A stretch of 23,922 bases of DNA from Paraglomus occultum (Eukaryota; Glomeromycota; Glomeromycetes; Paraglomerales; Paraglomeraceae). The notes beneath the pieces were generated by a model. It saw nothing but the letters and a program-made list of their open reading frames with translations. It had not been told where the DNA came from and made no database searches. This document shows positions 1 to 13,053 of the stretch, in pieces. The stretch lies in assembly GCA_910592205.1 (NCBI GenBank), contig CAJVPJ010000481.1, positions 1 through 23,922 of the forward strand, in the 5' to 3' direction. The position numbers and the translations under genes were made by a program. How positions within the stretch are numbered: position 1 is the first letter of the stretch; each line of letters starts with the position of its first letter.

Positions 1-386
1 AAAATGGGTCAAATTTTTTATGTTTAATCAAGTATGACTCAAGCTTTAATATAAATATTTATAAAGCTGAGACGATCTGTGGTCGCTGAAATATGTACAC
101 TGTGTCAAAACTTTTTGAACCCCCCACGTACATCAATCAAAAAATTCAAAAATTAGTCACGAAAGGCAACTGTCATTAGTCTATGATCATGAGGCGAAGC
201 CTCTTAACTATTTATAACCTAGTTTACAATAATAACTCCTATCAATCAATGTTCGGTTATTTTCCAATGCACGGCGGCGTTAATAGCAGTAACTGAAATA
301 AACGACATGTTGACGCAGTAAGTAGAAACTGTAAAGATTGATGAAAATAATGACGCACTTTAAAAAGCTAAAGGTTGGAACCGTAC

Positions 387-476
387 ATCAAAATTAATGG
401 GTTCTGTTGTCATTGTAACAATTGAAATTTTTTGTGCGGTGGTTCAGCCGATCAAAATTAACGGGTTCTGTTGTCA
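387..476. repeat. Spaced 26-bp direct repeat
   Basis: Two copies of a 26-bp word lie at 387-412 and 451-476, starting 64 bp apart, with one mismatch (T/C at copy position 12). Each contains the core GGGTTCTGTTGTCA. The copies sit about 200-290 bp upstream of the lipase ATG. They could be upstream regulatory sites or the remains of a short tandem duplication; the sequence alone does not decide. Confidence 0.6.
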
Positions 477-578
477 CGTATTATTTTTATTTCCTATAAA
501 GGTAATGATCGGTTGATTTTTTCCGGTCCAAACAAGTATCAATTATGCACTCTATGCCGTTATGTAGCCAACCAAGTC

Positions 579-587
579 ATATATATA
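579..587 (+). promoter_or_regulatory. TATA-like element upstream of the lipase gene
   Basis: The run ATATATATA lies about 90 bp upstream of the ATG at 676, in an otherwise gene-free region. Its position suits a core promoter. AT-rich runs are common in this DNA, so the call rests mainly on position. Confidence 0.3.
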
Positions 588-675
588 CGTGTCGTACTTT
601 AAGGTCCTGTCTCTGTGATACATGACATCAAGATGAGAAACTTTTAGCATAACGGAATAATAAAATAGAAATCAC

Positions 676-2008
676 ATGGTTTTAAGACGAACAAGTATAA
701 TAAAAAGGCGTGTCAAAAGAAAAACAACCAGCGATTCAATTTTAAAAATGGTTTGGTTTCTTATATGTTTTTTGCTAAGCCTGACGGTTAATATTACCGC
801 CTACGTCATTTCTCAACCCAACCCTGCACAAGGGATAACACATCTAGAAGATGGCGAGATTGCAAATCTTCGTCGGTACATCAGTTACGCAGCCGTTACT
901 TATTGCGAAAACAACAACGATCTCGAAAATTGGAATTGCGGCAAACATTGCAATAACACACCTGGTACAGAATTTGTACAGGCGTTCAGTGCAAGCCGTA
1001 CTTTTTGTAAGTAGGGTATATATATATATATTTTTTTTAACATATAAATTTGTTATCAACATTATCTAACCCAAACATTGGTACTCGAATCAAGTGGAAT
1101 TTTTGGGTGACAACTATGGTTATATTGCGGTAAACCACGAGTTTCTGGAAATTGTCATTGCTTTCAGAGGCACAACAAATCTTTTAAATGTAGCAGAAGA
1201 TTTGTACAGCATAGAAAGCGCGTTTCAAGCTGAAGGAGTTAGTTACGATGGAAGGAGCATAGCGCCAGCCGTTAGCAATAAGATTTATGTTCATAAAGGA
1301 TTTTACGATGCTTGGAAATCACTCAAAGGCAAAATTAATGACAAATTAAACAGCCTGATCAAACAGTATCGAGGATACTCTGTTGTGGTAACTGGACATA
1401 GTTTAGGCGGCGGTAAGAATAAAATTAAATGCTTTTTTTTTTTTTGCAAGTTGTTCTTAATGCTTTATTTTATTATTAGCAATGGCAGTACTTCAAGCGG
1501 TGGATATTAAAACAACTTATCCCGAAATAATGCCACGACTATACACATACAACGCTCCACGGGTTGGAAACGAGTATTTTGCTTTTCACGTAGACACCGT
1601 GTTGGTATGCAAGATTTGATATGCAATAATTTTCTTTTTTCAACTCGTTGCTAATTCCCAGAAATAAATTAACCAGACTTGGATACGACGGGTAGTCGTG
1701 GAAACCGAACCCGTTTCACACTTTTTCCATGGTCCCATGATTTCGAGAACGCTTGAAATTTATAATTGGAAACACCACAAAGGCGAAGTGTGGATTGCAG
1801 ATCACACCCGAAAGAAAGATGCCACCTTTAAATGTGCGGGAGATGAAAATAAGGTAACGATCGTTTAGCAACCCAGAAAGATTTTTTGATAAAATTTTTA
1901 AAATCGTTTTTTTTTTCTTTGGTATAGTTTTGCAGTTACAGTTTGGTACCACGTGACTTTCTTATGTCGATAAGGAAACACAGTGGCCATTCTTTTGGGA
2001 CATTATGA
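676..2008 (+). CDS. Fungal class 3 lipase (alpha/beta hydrolase), C-terminus probably frameshifted
   Basis: Predicted triacylglycerol lipase of the fungal class 3 (Rhizomucor miehei-like) family, which hydrolyses ester bonds of acylglycerols. Proposed exons are 676-1006, 1095-1412, 1480-1604, 1677-1853 and 1928-2008, giving 343 aa. Introns are GT-AG, phases 1, 1, 0 and 0. A hydrophobic segment at about residues 25-45 is a signal anchor; starting at Met25 instead would make it a signal peptide. A Cys-containing segment (WNCGKHC) and the substrate-loop motif AFRGTT follow. The nucleophile elbow GHSLGG (Ser213) is split by intron 2 just after it. The YNAPRVGN motif is present. The usual acid Asp is Glu269 (VVVETEPV), and the conserved CSYSLVP lies at 319-325. 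The frame then runs through His335 to a TGA at 2006, while the next frame continues with lipase-like tail residues to a TGA at 2059-2061. This looks like a one-base loss near 1982. The family call is firm; whether the enzyme works is not. Confidence 0.85.
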
Positions 2009-2667
2009 CCAGTAACGATTGGAACGGTTGCAAAAAGTTTACAGACTTTCTCTACTACTGATGAACATTGATACAATCATAAGCACCAAGTTTTATAAAC
2101 ACATATAGATAACTTTACATAACACGGACAACTTAGCATTAAATTATTTCATTATGAGAAAGCATGCATGGAAATTATTTATCGGTTATATTATATTTAC
2201 TTACATCATATTAATATGCTTTGGTGTTAACATTACATGTATTATATTCTGCATATTTGTTTAGAAACGCTCGCATTTATTAAAGACATCATACACCAAC
2301 ACAGTAGTGATAATAATAATAAATATTACACATTCCGATACATGTCTCGTTTATTACACACGCCTTCATACATCAATGAATGATTGCCAAAATAACTATA
2401 ACTTTTACATTAATGTGTTGTTGAAGTACATTTATTTTCTCTCGTTGCTACAGGCTCAAGTATGAGTGTTATATACTATGTCTATTTTGTTACAATAAAA
2501 GATGCGGATGAAATCACCACTGACAACATTAGTCAATAATATGTGTATATGCTCTCAAATAATATATTAAGTGTCTATAATAATTTATTAATCTATGTAA
2601 CTAAAAGAATATTATAAATAATAATGTCCGTGCGTAAACAGAACGTCTTCAATTCTCGTTCTCCCTC
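2009..2667. other. Convergent 3' intergenic region between lipase and PMR1
   Basis: AT-rich DNA between two genes that point at each other. The first 53 bp (to 2061) still read as lipase tail in the alternative frame. The rest shows no open frame, RNA gene or clear repeat. It presumably carries the 3' UTRs and poly(A) signals of both genes. Confidence 0.6.
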
Positions 2668-5893
<3,226 letters not shown>

Positions 5894-5943
5894 TTATATG
5901 AGTGAGGGAGGAAATAGAGTAGTTGAAAGGACTGTTTTCTTCG

Positions 5944-5951
5944 TTTTTATA
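5944..5951 (-). promoter_or_regulatory. TATA-box-like element of PMR1
   Basis: On the minus strand TATAAAAA lies about 50 bp upstream of the PMR1 ATG, followed by a pyrimidine-rich leader. The spacing to the ATG is short, so transcription would start close to the start codon. Confidence 0.35.
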
Positions 5952-7198
5952 CGCTTATGCGCCAGCAAAGAAATACTAGTTACAGGCTGTGATCCTCAAT
6001 CGCAAGTATTGCAGAAGAAGAAGGGGATTTTTTAAAAGGCCTACAAAACGACCCATTCTATTTTAATATCGATATGATCTGCAATCAGCATGGATAGAAA
6101 GTTTATCTGGAAGCTATTAGTGTAGCACAGATTTTCTAACGCATTACTATTTTAGTCCACGTGTATAAATTGTAATTGGTGAAGTGTAACAAACAGAATC
6201 ACATGAAATAAACCAGATCAAACAAACGCGATCCCATACTTGCTTTACTTGTAATTATAATAAACAGATCTCGAGTCATAGTCATGTAAAAGGTGTTATT
6301 GCCACCACGAAAAAGAAAAATAATATTAGAGATTAATTTCACTATTGGAAACCAATGTTTGCTTTATAAATTCATTGCATCTATCTGCGCAGTAAACAAT
6401 CGGTTATGAAGCTAACACGGATTGGAAGCTGAAAATGAGAAGTAGCTTTTGGAGCAAATGATACACCTGTTAGACTGTACTCGCATGTCAGAAAATGGCA
6501 TATCGTAAAATACAACAAATTTAAATAACATAAAACAAAGCCATGTCGACTTTATTCGTCTATTATATGATGGCTACACGTACAACAAAGCGAAAACTGC
6601 AACTACTGTATGCTTGAGTAGTAGTAGGCAATTAGAGTCTTTACGTCATTCACATAGAATAATTAATACAGGTAACTCGTAATAAAAATTCTAATGTACC
6701 GTATAAATATGAATAACTTTATCCAAGCATAAACCCATTATATTCCGTTCTTTGTACTACAGTCTACATTCCCTTCTTATTCTCTCAGTAATGTATTTTT
6801 TTTATTGACAAATTTTACAAATCCAATGGTTGACATGCCTTCTTTGAACAAGCGAGTAAAAAAGTTGACCGTTGTCGTCCAAGACGGAAAGTTTTTGATT
6901 AATAAATTAGGTGACGACAATCAATCTGTTAACAAATGCGCGATATTCGAATTACTTTTCTTGGTGAAACCCAGCTGACAACATTTGTGAATGCAAGAAC
7001 CAATCAAATTACTGGGATTTTTTAACGCGGGATCGAGAAGGAAAAAAAGCCCTTGTGATGTGCAGAATACCCGTAACACCCGTGTAACTTTGAAAATCGA
7101 TTCCAGTCATGTTTGATGTTCCGCGAGCAGCAAAAATACCCGATTTTTCATCCCGGCCTTTTTTTCTTTTTTCAATCAGTCGCCGCCGCCGCAACGCT
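5952..7198. other. Divergent intergenic region between PMR1 and SCP160
   Basis: About 1.25 kb between two divergently transcribed housekeeping genes, presumably holding both promoters. No RNA gene or transposon is evident. One small open frame (6826-6978, +, 50 codons) is present and noted under findings. A GCC-rich run (GCCGCCGCCGC) lies at 7181-7191, near the SCP160 start. Confidence 0.5.
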
Positions 7199-7264
7199 GG
7201 CTTCTCTACCTAGATCACCTCTTTTGCCCTACTCTCCCTCTTGTTTGGCAGGATAAAAGGTTAA
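7199..7264 (+). promoter_or_regulatory. Pyrimidine-rich leader just upstream of SCP160
   Basis: The last 60 or so bases before the ATG at 7265 are strikingly C/T-rich on the plus strand (for example CTACTCTCCCTCTTG), then end in GGATAAAAGGTTAA before the ATG. CT-rich blocks next to transcription starts are common in highly expressed fungal genes. The exact start site cannot be read from sequence. Confidence 0.3.
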
Positions 7265-10200
7265 ATGTCCGAGTACGCGGTAACTCCAAATAATGAGATT
7301 ATCATTACAGAGATCACGGAAAGTATTCCTTCCCAACAGAAGGGATTAACTGATGTTGACAACGCGGAAGCTGTAACCACTATGACAACCAAGACATCTA
7401 TTACTGCTTTTAACAACACGACACCAACAGCGCCTGTTACTTCCGCTGTGACTCCAACGACGACGACGCTGGTAGAAACCTCAAACTTGCAACAACCTCC
7501 TGAATCAAAGGACGATAAGCTCTCGGCTAGTGATAAATATGACGAAGACTTTCCCTCACTCTCCGCCTCCGCACCCGCTGCACCGAAACCACCTGTACTA
7601 TCTGTACGTAAAACGGGAATCATTACCGATGTTTTGGAATTTCCTGCTTCTCAGCAGAACAGAACAAAGGAATTTGGAAACAAAGCGCCTACCATCGATA
7701 TCGTTAAAAGAATCAAAGAGAGAACAAATACTCAGATCGACATGTCAACGGCAATGAGAACAGGAATGACGACATTCTTGATCAAGGGAAAAGTGGAAGA
7801 TGTACAAAGAGCTAAACGAGAGTTAAAGACTGCTTTGGCCGTTAAGGTATCTCAACGTAAATTGCAGTAATGTCTGATTAATAGTTGACTGAGGACTATT
7901 GTATTTAACGTCATATTTATTTTTGATTAAAAAAACATGTATATAGTAATTACTATTAATTTTTTATTAAACGCTTTTTATTTCACAACATGGTAGACGG
8001 AATTAATAATCAAAGTGCCAGCATCCGTTCGGAAACACATTTTCGGTCCGCTTGGAAATACATTGAAATCAATTACATCTCGCACTGGCACTCGAATTCA
8101 ACTGCCAAAGAGAGATAACACCGAAGAAAAAGTCGAGGGGATTGATGGGGAAGAAGAAATGATGGATATAAGAATCGAGGGCGATAAAGAAGGCGTCGGG
8201 ATGGCCAAGACCGAAATTGAGGCTATCGTCATTGAAAAGGTACGATAACTTGAACGTCACAAGAACACAGGCATTATTAAACACCGACGTTCTGCGGCGG
8301 GAAATGTCCCTGCCGTATGCGATTTTTTTTTGTTATATTTTTTAAACTGAATCCACATTTACGCCTCACAGACTCCTAAGCGCGTTCACAAAATAAGTCA
8401 CATACAACATTACTACTACCCTCTCATTGCTGGTGCCCATAACCATCGTGTTCAACAAATAGCTCATCAAACAGACACCAAGATTCACATTCCAACTTAT
8501 GTTGCTGCTCTTGACGCGGCCGAAAATAACGAAAGCGGGCAAAAAGATGGACATATTACAGTCATTGGCAATGCGGAAAACGTAAAACAGGCCTGCGAAA
8601 AGATCGAAGATATTTACAATGAATTAAAAGTAACAACAAGAACGTTAACCGTGGATATTCCGAAACGCCAGCACAAATATTTAATCGGGTCTAAAGGAGC
8701 GAATTTGCAAGAAATTCTTGAAGTTACCGGGTGTTCGTTGGAATTGGCACCCGTCTCGGATCCAAACGAAGTTGTCACTATACGTGGACCGGCTGCTAAA
8801 CTTTCCGAAGCGACCAAATTAGTCATGGATAAAGCTAGTTCGATAAACGTCGAAATATTGGATATCACAAATATCAACGGCGACAAAACGGAGAATCCTT
8901 TGGAGCACGCAAAGAATGTGCTAAAATATCTCTGGAATAGGGGCAAATTGCGCAAGATTGAAGGAGATTCAGGCAATTTACAGATTATTGTGCCGAAGGG
9001 AGGCACTTTGAATAATTCTGTAATATTTGAATTTGTGGGGAAATCTCCAGACATCGTGGAAAAAGCCAGGAAGGAAGTTCTGGAGCTCGTGAAAAACTTG
9101 GTAAGGTTTCGAAATGGGTCAAGTAGGGTTATCCGTATTTCCACGTTCCTGACCGGATTATACGTTATCGTGTTGCTTACCACTACGCTTTATCTCGACA
9201 GCTACCAAGTTACTTTGCTACAGTTGCGGTAGACCCGGCGTTACATCGTCACATCATTGGTCGCAAAGGTCAAAATCTACAACGTGTGAAGGAGACTTAT
9301 GGTGTTGAGATTATTGTGCCAGGAGAAAAAGATGAATCACCTGACATCATTATTGTCTATGAGGAAAACTCTTCTCAACCTGCCGATCCTGAAAAAAAGA
9401 AAGAAGTGTTGGTCAAAGAAACGCTTGAACAGGCCAAGAACGAACTCGTCAAGGCCGCTCAGGATGCCTCAGATTTTGCAACGCATTCGTTAACTATCCC
9501 TGTTAAATATCATCGTCATATTATCGGTCCGAAAGGAACAACTTTGAATAAGATTACTGGCGGAGCGGATGCACCCGTATCGGTAAAGTTTGGGTCGCTG
9601 AGGACAGGGGCTGCGGAGAGATCTGCCTCGGCCGAAGGCAAAAAAGTTGCTAATATGCAGCCTTCAGATGACGTTGTTATTATAAAGGGACCGACGGAGG
9701 AAGTGGAGAGGGTTGTGGCGGAGATTGAAAGAGTTGTTAAAGATGCAGAGTTTATAGAGGTACGGGTTATATTACAATTTATGCAATTTATGCGCTGACT
9801 GGAGAATCAAAGTTAGAGAAGGCATTGCAGTTAGGAACCGATTTTGTCAGTGAAACTAACTTTTAAATATTTATAACAGGCTAGGAATTCATATACTGCT
9901 ACGTTTACCCTTCCATCTCAGTATTCTGCTCACATAATTGGTAAAGGCGGAGCAACAATAACACGGCTTAAGGATATGCACAATGTTAAAATTGAAATTG
10001 ATGGTCCGCAAAAAGCTTCTTCGAACGATGCAAATACCGACAATGCCAAGGTCAATAAACGAAAAGATGCTGATAAAGGTTCTTCCTCCGATGAGGTCAA
10101 AGTTACAATTCTAGGAACGGAACGAAACGTCGAAGAAGCTAAAGAAAAGATTCTTGACTTGATCGACAAACTTAAAAACGAAACCGTTCTTAATCTTGTC

Positions 10201-12031
10201 ATTCCTGCAGAATACCATAAATCTCTTATTGGAAGAAATGGGGTATATGTTAAAAGATTAGAGGAGAAGTATGGGGTCCATATTAGATTTCCGTGGAATA
10301 AGACGGGAGACGAAGATAGTAATAACAACGATGGACAGAAGCCTAACGAAGTCATTATTAGAGGTGGCAAGAAGGGTGTGAAAAACGCCTCAGACGAGAT
10401 AATGGAATTGTTCGAATATGAGAGAGATCACAACAATTCCGTTAGCTTTACCATTCCGGCGAAAAGTCTTTCTTATATAGTTGGTCGTAAAGGGCAACGA
10501 ATTACAGAAATCAAAAATGATACATTCAGTCGTATCGAGTTTGGGGATCCGCAGCCGGATCCTTCCTCTGGAGAAGACGTTGTTGAAGTCAAGATTTCCG
10601 GTACATTGCCGGACATTCAGAAAGCTCGAGACATCATACAAGCGCTTGTCAGCGACCTTGGCAGCCAAAAGACAATCACAATGCACATAGACCAAAGCTA
10701 TCATGGATATTTGATCGGACCATCGGGAAGTAGGATTAAAGAAATTGTTGCGAAGGCCAACGAAACAGAGAATAAATATAAACCTGTTCAGGCTAACGTT
10801 GTGAAGTTTCCAAAGCCATGGGAGCAGAGCGACGAGGTTATATTGTCAGGTGAAGCAGGACTTGTTGAAAGAATACAGGAACAGTTGGAGAAGTTAGTTG
10901 TAAGTTTCAGTGCTATAGGTGATGAGAAGCTGGTTTCTTGTTCGTGTTTTTTTATGACTATTCCTTATTGACTGTTTATTTAGCTCAATCGCATGGTAGA
11001 CGTGATCCAAATCCCTCGTGCAGAACACCCGTCAATAATTGGTCGCAACGGTAAGTCTCTAAAAGAATTGCAAAACCATTATAACGTTGAAATCTATTTC
11101 CCTGGTTCCCGATCGTATGATGATGTCAAACCACCGAGTGATTGGGAGGAACGGGGCATTAGCAAAGAAGAGATGGTGAAGATTATCGGGCAAAAAGAGG
11201 ATATCATATGCGCCAAGGCAGAAATTATGGTAAGATTTTGAAAGCGATGCAGAGAAGACTAATTAAGCGTAGTGTGCGTTTACCTGATACATGCTTGGTT
11301 GCACGTTTACTAATCTGCTTGTTTATAATCCGTCCATATAATTCTCTATACTTGGACGATCTAGTCTCGCATGCGTCATACATTAACTGTCTCCATTCCG
11401 CTTAAATACTATCGCATTTTGTCATCAAACGGGTCATTGCGCAAAATTCATTACGACTTTAACATCATGGTCGATCACGAAAATCTTTCGGAAAGTCAAC
11501 GTGCTTCTGCAAACGGTAAACCCAAAAGAATAGACGATGATGATGAACCAGCAGGAGAATTTGATGGAGAATTGAAAATCGAAGTAGTTGAATATGGAAA
11601 GGAAGATGAAGGAGAAGAAGTTCAGTTGCATTTGAAAGGTGATAAGAAGCAGGTTGAAGCAGCAGAGAAGCATTTGAATAACTTGTTAGAGGAAGTGAGC
11701 GTAAGTTTTGGGGAGTCGTACAGAGGTGTTTATGCTATATCTAGCTTGTAATTTTTCATCTGCCAACACTAATGTTATTCACTTTTGTGTTTATTTTCGC
11801 GCTCAGAATACTTATACTCACGCTGGCTATATAACAATTCCTCAATACTTCCATCGACACATAATCGGCCGTGATGGAGTCACAATAACAAGTATCCGGT
11901 CGGAGAGTGGCTGTCTTATTAACGTACCCAAGAATAATGGCCAAGTTGTCTTAATGGGAACTGCCGAGAGCATCGAGAAAGCAAGGAAGCGCATACAAGA
12001 AATTGTTTCACGTGCTGTTAAGACAAGTTAG
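7265..12031 (+). CDS. SCP160: Vigilin/Scp160 family multi-KH RNA-binding protein
   Basis: Homologue of yeast Scp160, fission yeast Vgl1 and animal vigilin, which bind mRNA on ER-associated polysomes and influence translation and mRNA fate. Proposed exons are 7265-7846, 7997-8239, 8372-9100, 9202-9759, 9880-10899, 10984-11229, 11365-11700 and 11807-12031, giving 1312 aa; every intron is GT-AG and phase 0. The N-terminal 130 residues are Thr/Ser-rich and carry a DEDFPSLS motif (93-100). Fourteen KH modules follow. Intact GxxG loops are GPLG 211, GSKG 381, GRKG 538, GPKG 627, GKGG 725, GRNG 822, GRKG 906, GPSG 984, GRNG 1064 and GRDG 1259. Modules 1, 3 (GAHN 296), 5 and 13 (SSNG 1146) are degenerate and probably structural, as in other vigilins. 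The first acceptor (7996) was chosen because it restores an in-frame TELIIKVPASVRKHIFG. Module number and length match the family. Confidence 0.93.
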
Positions 12032-13053
12032 TGTGATGGGAAGATCAAAGATTGATAATGAAAGTAAAAATGGAAGTCGTGAATTTATATTTGCACATTG
12101 CATTTGTTAGTATTAGCTTTCTTTATCGCACAATTCATTATTCTTTGTTGTAGTACGAAAATTTATAGCGTTTAGGATATTTACTGATATTGAAATTATC
12201 TGGATTGATATCAAACTACTGGTTATCCACAATGAACATTCCGTCTTCTATTTATTTACTATATATTAATCTCTCAATGAGAGAATTCACAACATTTATT
12301 AAAAATATTTAATGCACCAGAATATACATATTGTTCATTAATAAGAAATATTTCCATTTAAACTTGAGAAGACCGAATATAAAAGATTGAGGGTTGCTAC
12401 CCCGAGATCTGTTACGGTAAATTCTAAATAGAAGCATCGTGTGGTAATAATAGATTGGAGAAAATTACTGGTGCGCGATTGTCACGGTAGTACGTATTGT
12501 TATCAATCGCATATTATACAAGAACTCGCCGTGGATTCGAATTAAAATTTAAACCTCAGTATTTGGAAATTGTCGTAAGAAAAGCAGTCTCGTTTCTACT
12601 ATGCATCCCGACCATTAATTCGGGTGCGCCAATTGTTGGAATTTTAATGACCAGATCAAAACTGAGATCGATGTGCACACAAAGTTATTCACGGAATTGT
12701 ACGGAATGATTGTAAAAATGTGCTTAAAGGCTTAAATTGCATTGCTTTGTTGATAAGGGGTTACAAACAGATTATAATCTCTATGATTGGTTATCACCCA
12801 ATTTTAACTATGCAGCCTTTGCATAATCAACAACCAGCAGCCTGGTTCTAACGGCCGGATTTGTTACTTTGAACAATATGTCATGACAGTTCGCATTATG
12901 AAGCGTTGAAAAGATAAAATGACACGCATATGCAAGTAACATTACGTGTAACATTACGAGTAACATTGTCAGTATTTAACAACCACTCGTATGCTCATTG
13001 AAAAAAAAACAATTCCGAATTGAAACGGCAAATTCTAACTAACAACACGAATA
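12032..13053. other. Gene-free region between SCP160 and the Sel1 gene
   Basis: AT-rich, with no supported gene. It holds a perfect 7-bp inverted repeat around one base at 12270-12284 and a short 12-bp tandem repeat (annotated separately). The last 60 bases (A-run, then CTAACTAACAACACGAATA) form the probable 5' leader of the Sel1 gene. Confidence 0.55.
12936..12968. repeat. Short 12-bp tandem repeat
   Basis: GTAACATTAC recurs at 12936, 12948 and (as GTAACATTG) 12960, a strict 12-bp period of about 2.8 units. It lies about 90-120 bp upstream of the Sel1 ATG, where it may be a simple slippage repeat or a cluster of binding sites. Confidence 0.65.

Larger units (their letters stand above)
1..675. 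other. Gene-free upstream region of the lipase gene
   Basis: No open frame of note and no RNA gene is visible. The stretch is AT-rich. It holds a perfect 5-bp hairpin with a GAA loop at 191-203 (GAGGC-GAA-GCCTC), a 26-bp direct repeat (annotated separately) and, near its right end, a TATA-like run that probably belongs to the lipase promoter. Confidence 0.6.

Noticed and set aside
1954-2061. Programmed ribosomal frameshift at the end of the lipase
   Set aside because: No slippery heptamer or downstream pseudoknot is apparent near 1975-1985; a one-base loss or an assembly error is simpler.
7261-7623. Minus-strand open frame of 120 codons
   Set aside because: It is antisense to the Thr/Ser-rich N-terminus of the vigilin gene.
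12497-12709. Plus-strand open frame of 70 codons upstream of the Sel1 gene
   Set aside because: No recognisable motif, AT-driven composition, and it does not splice plausibly into the Sel1 start.
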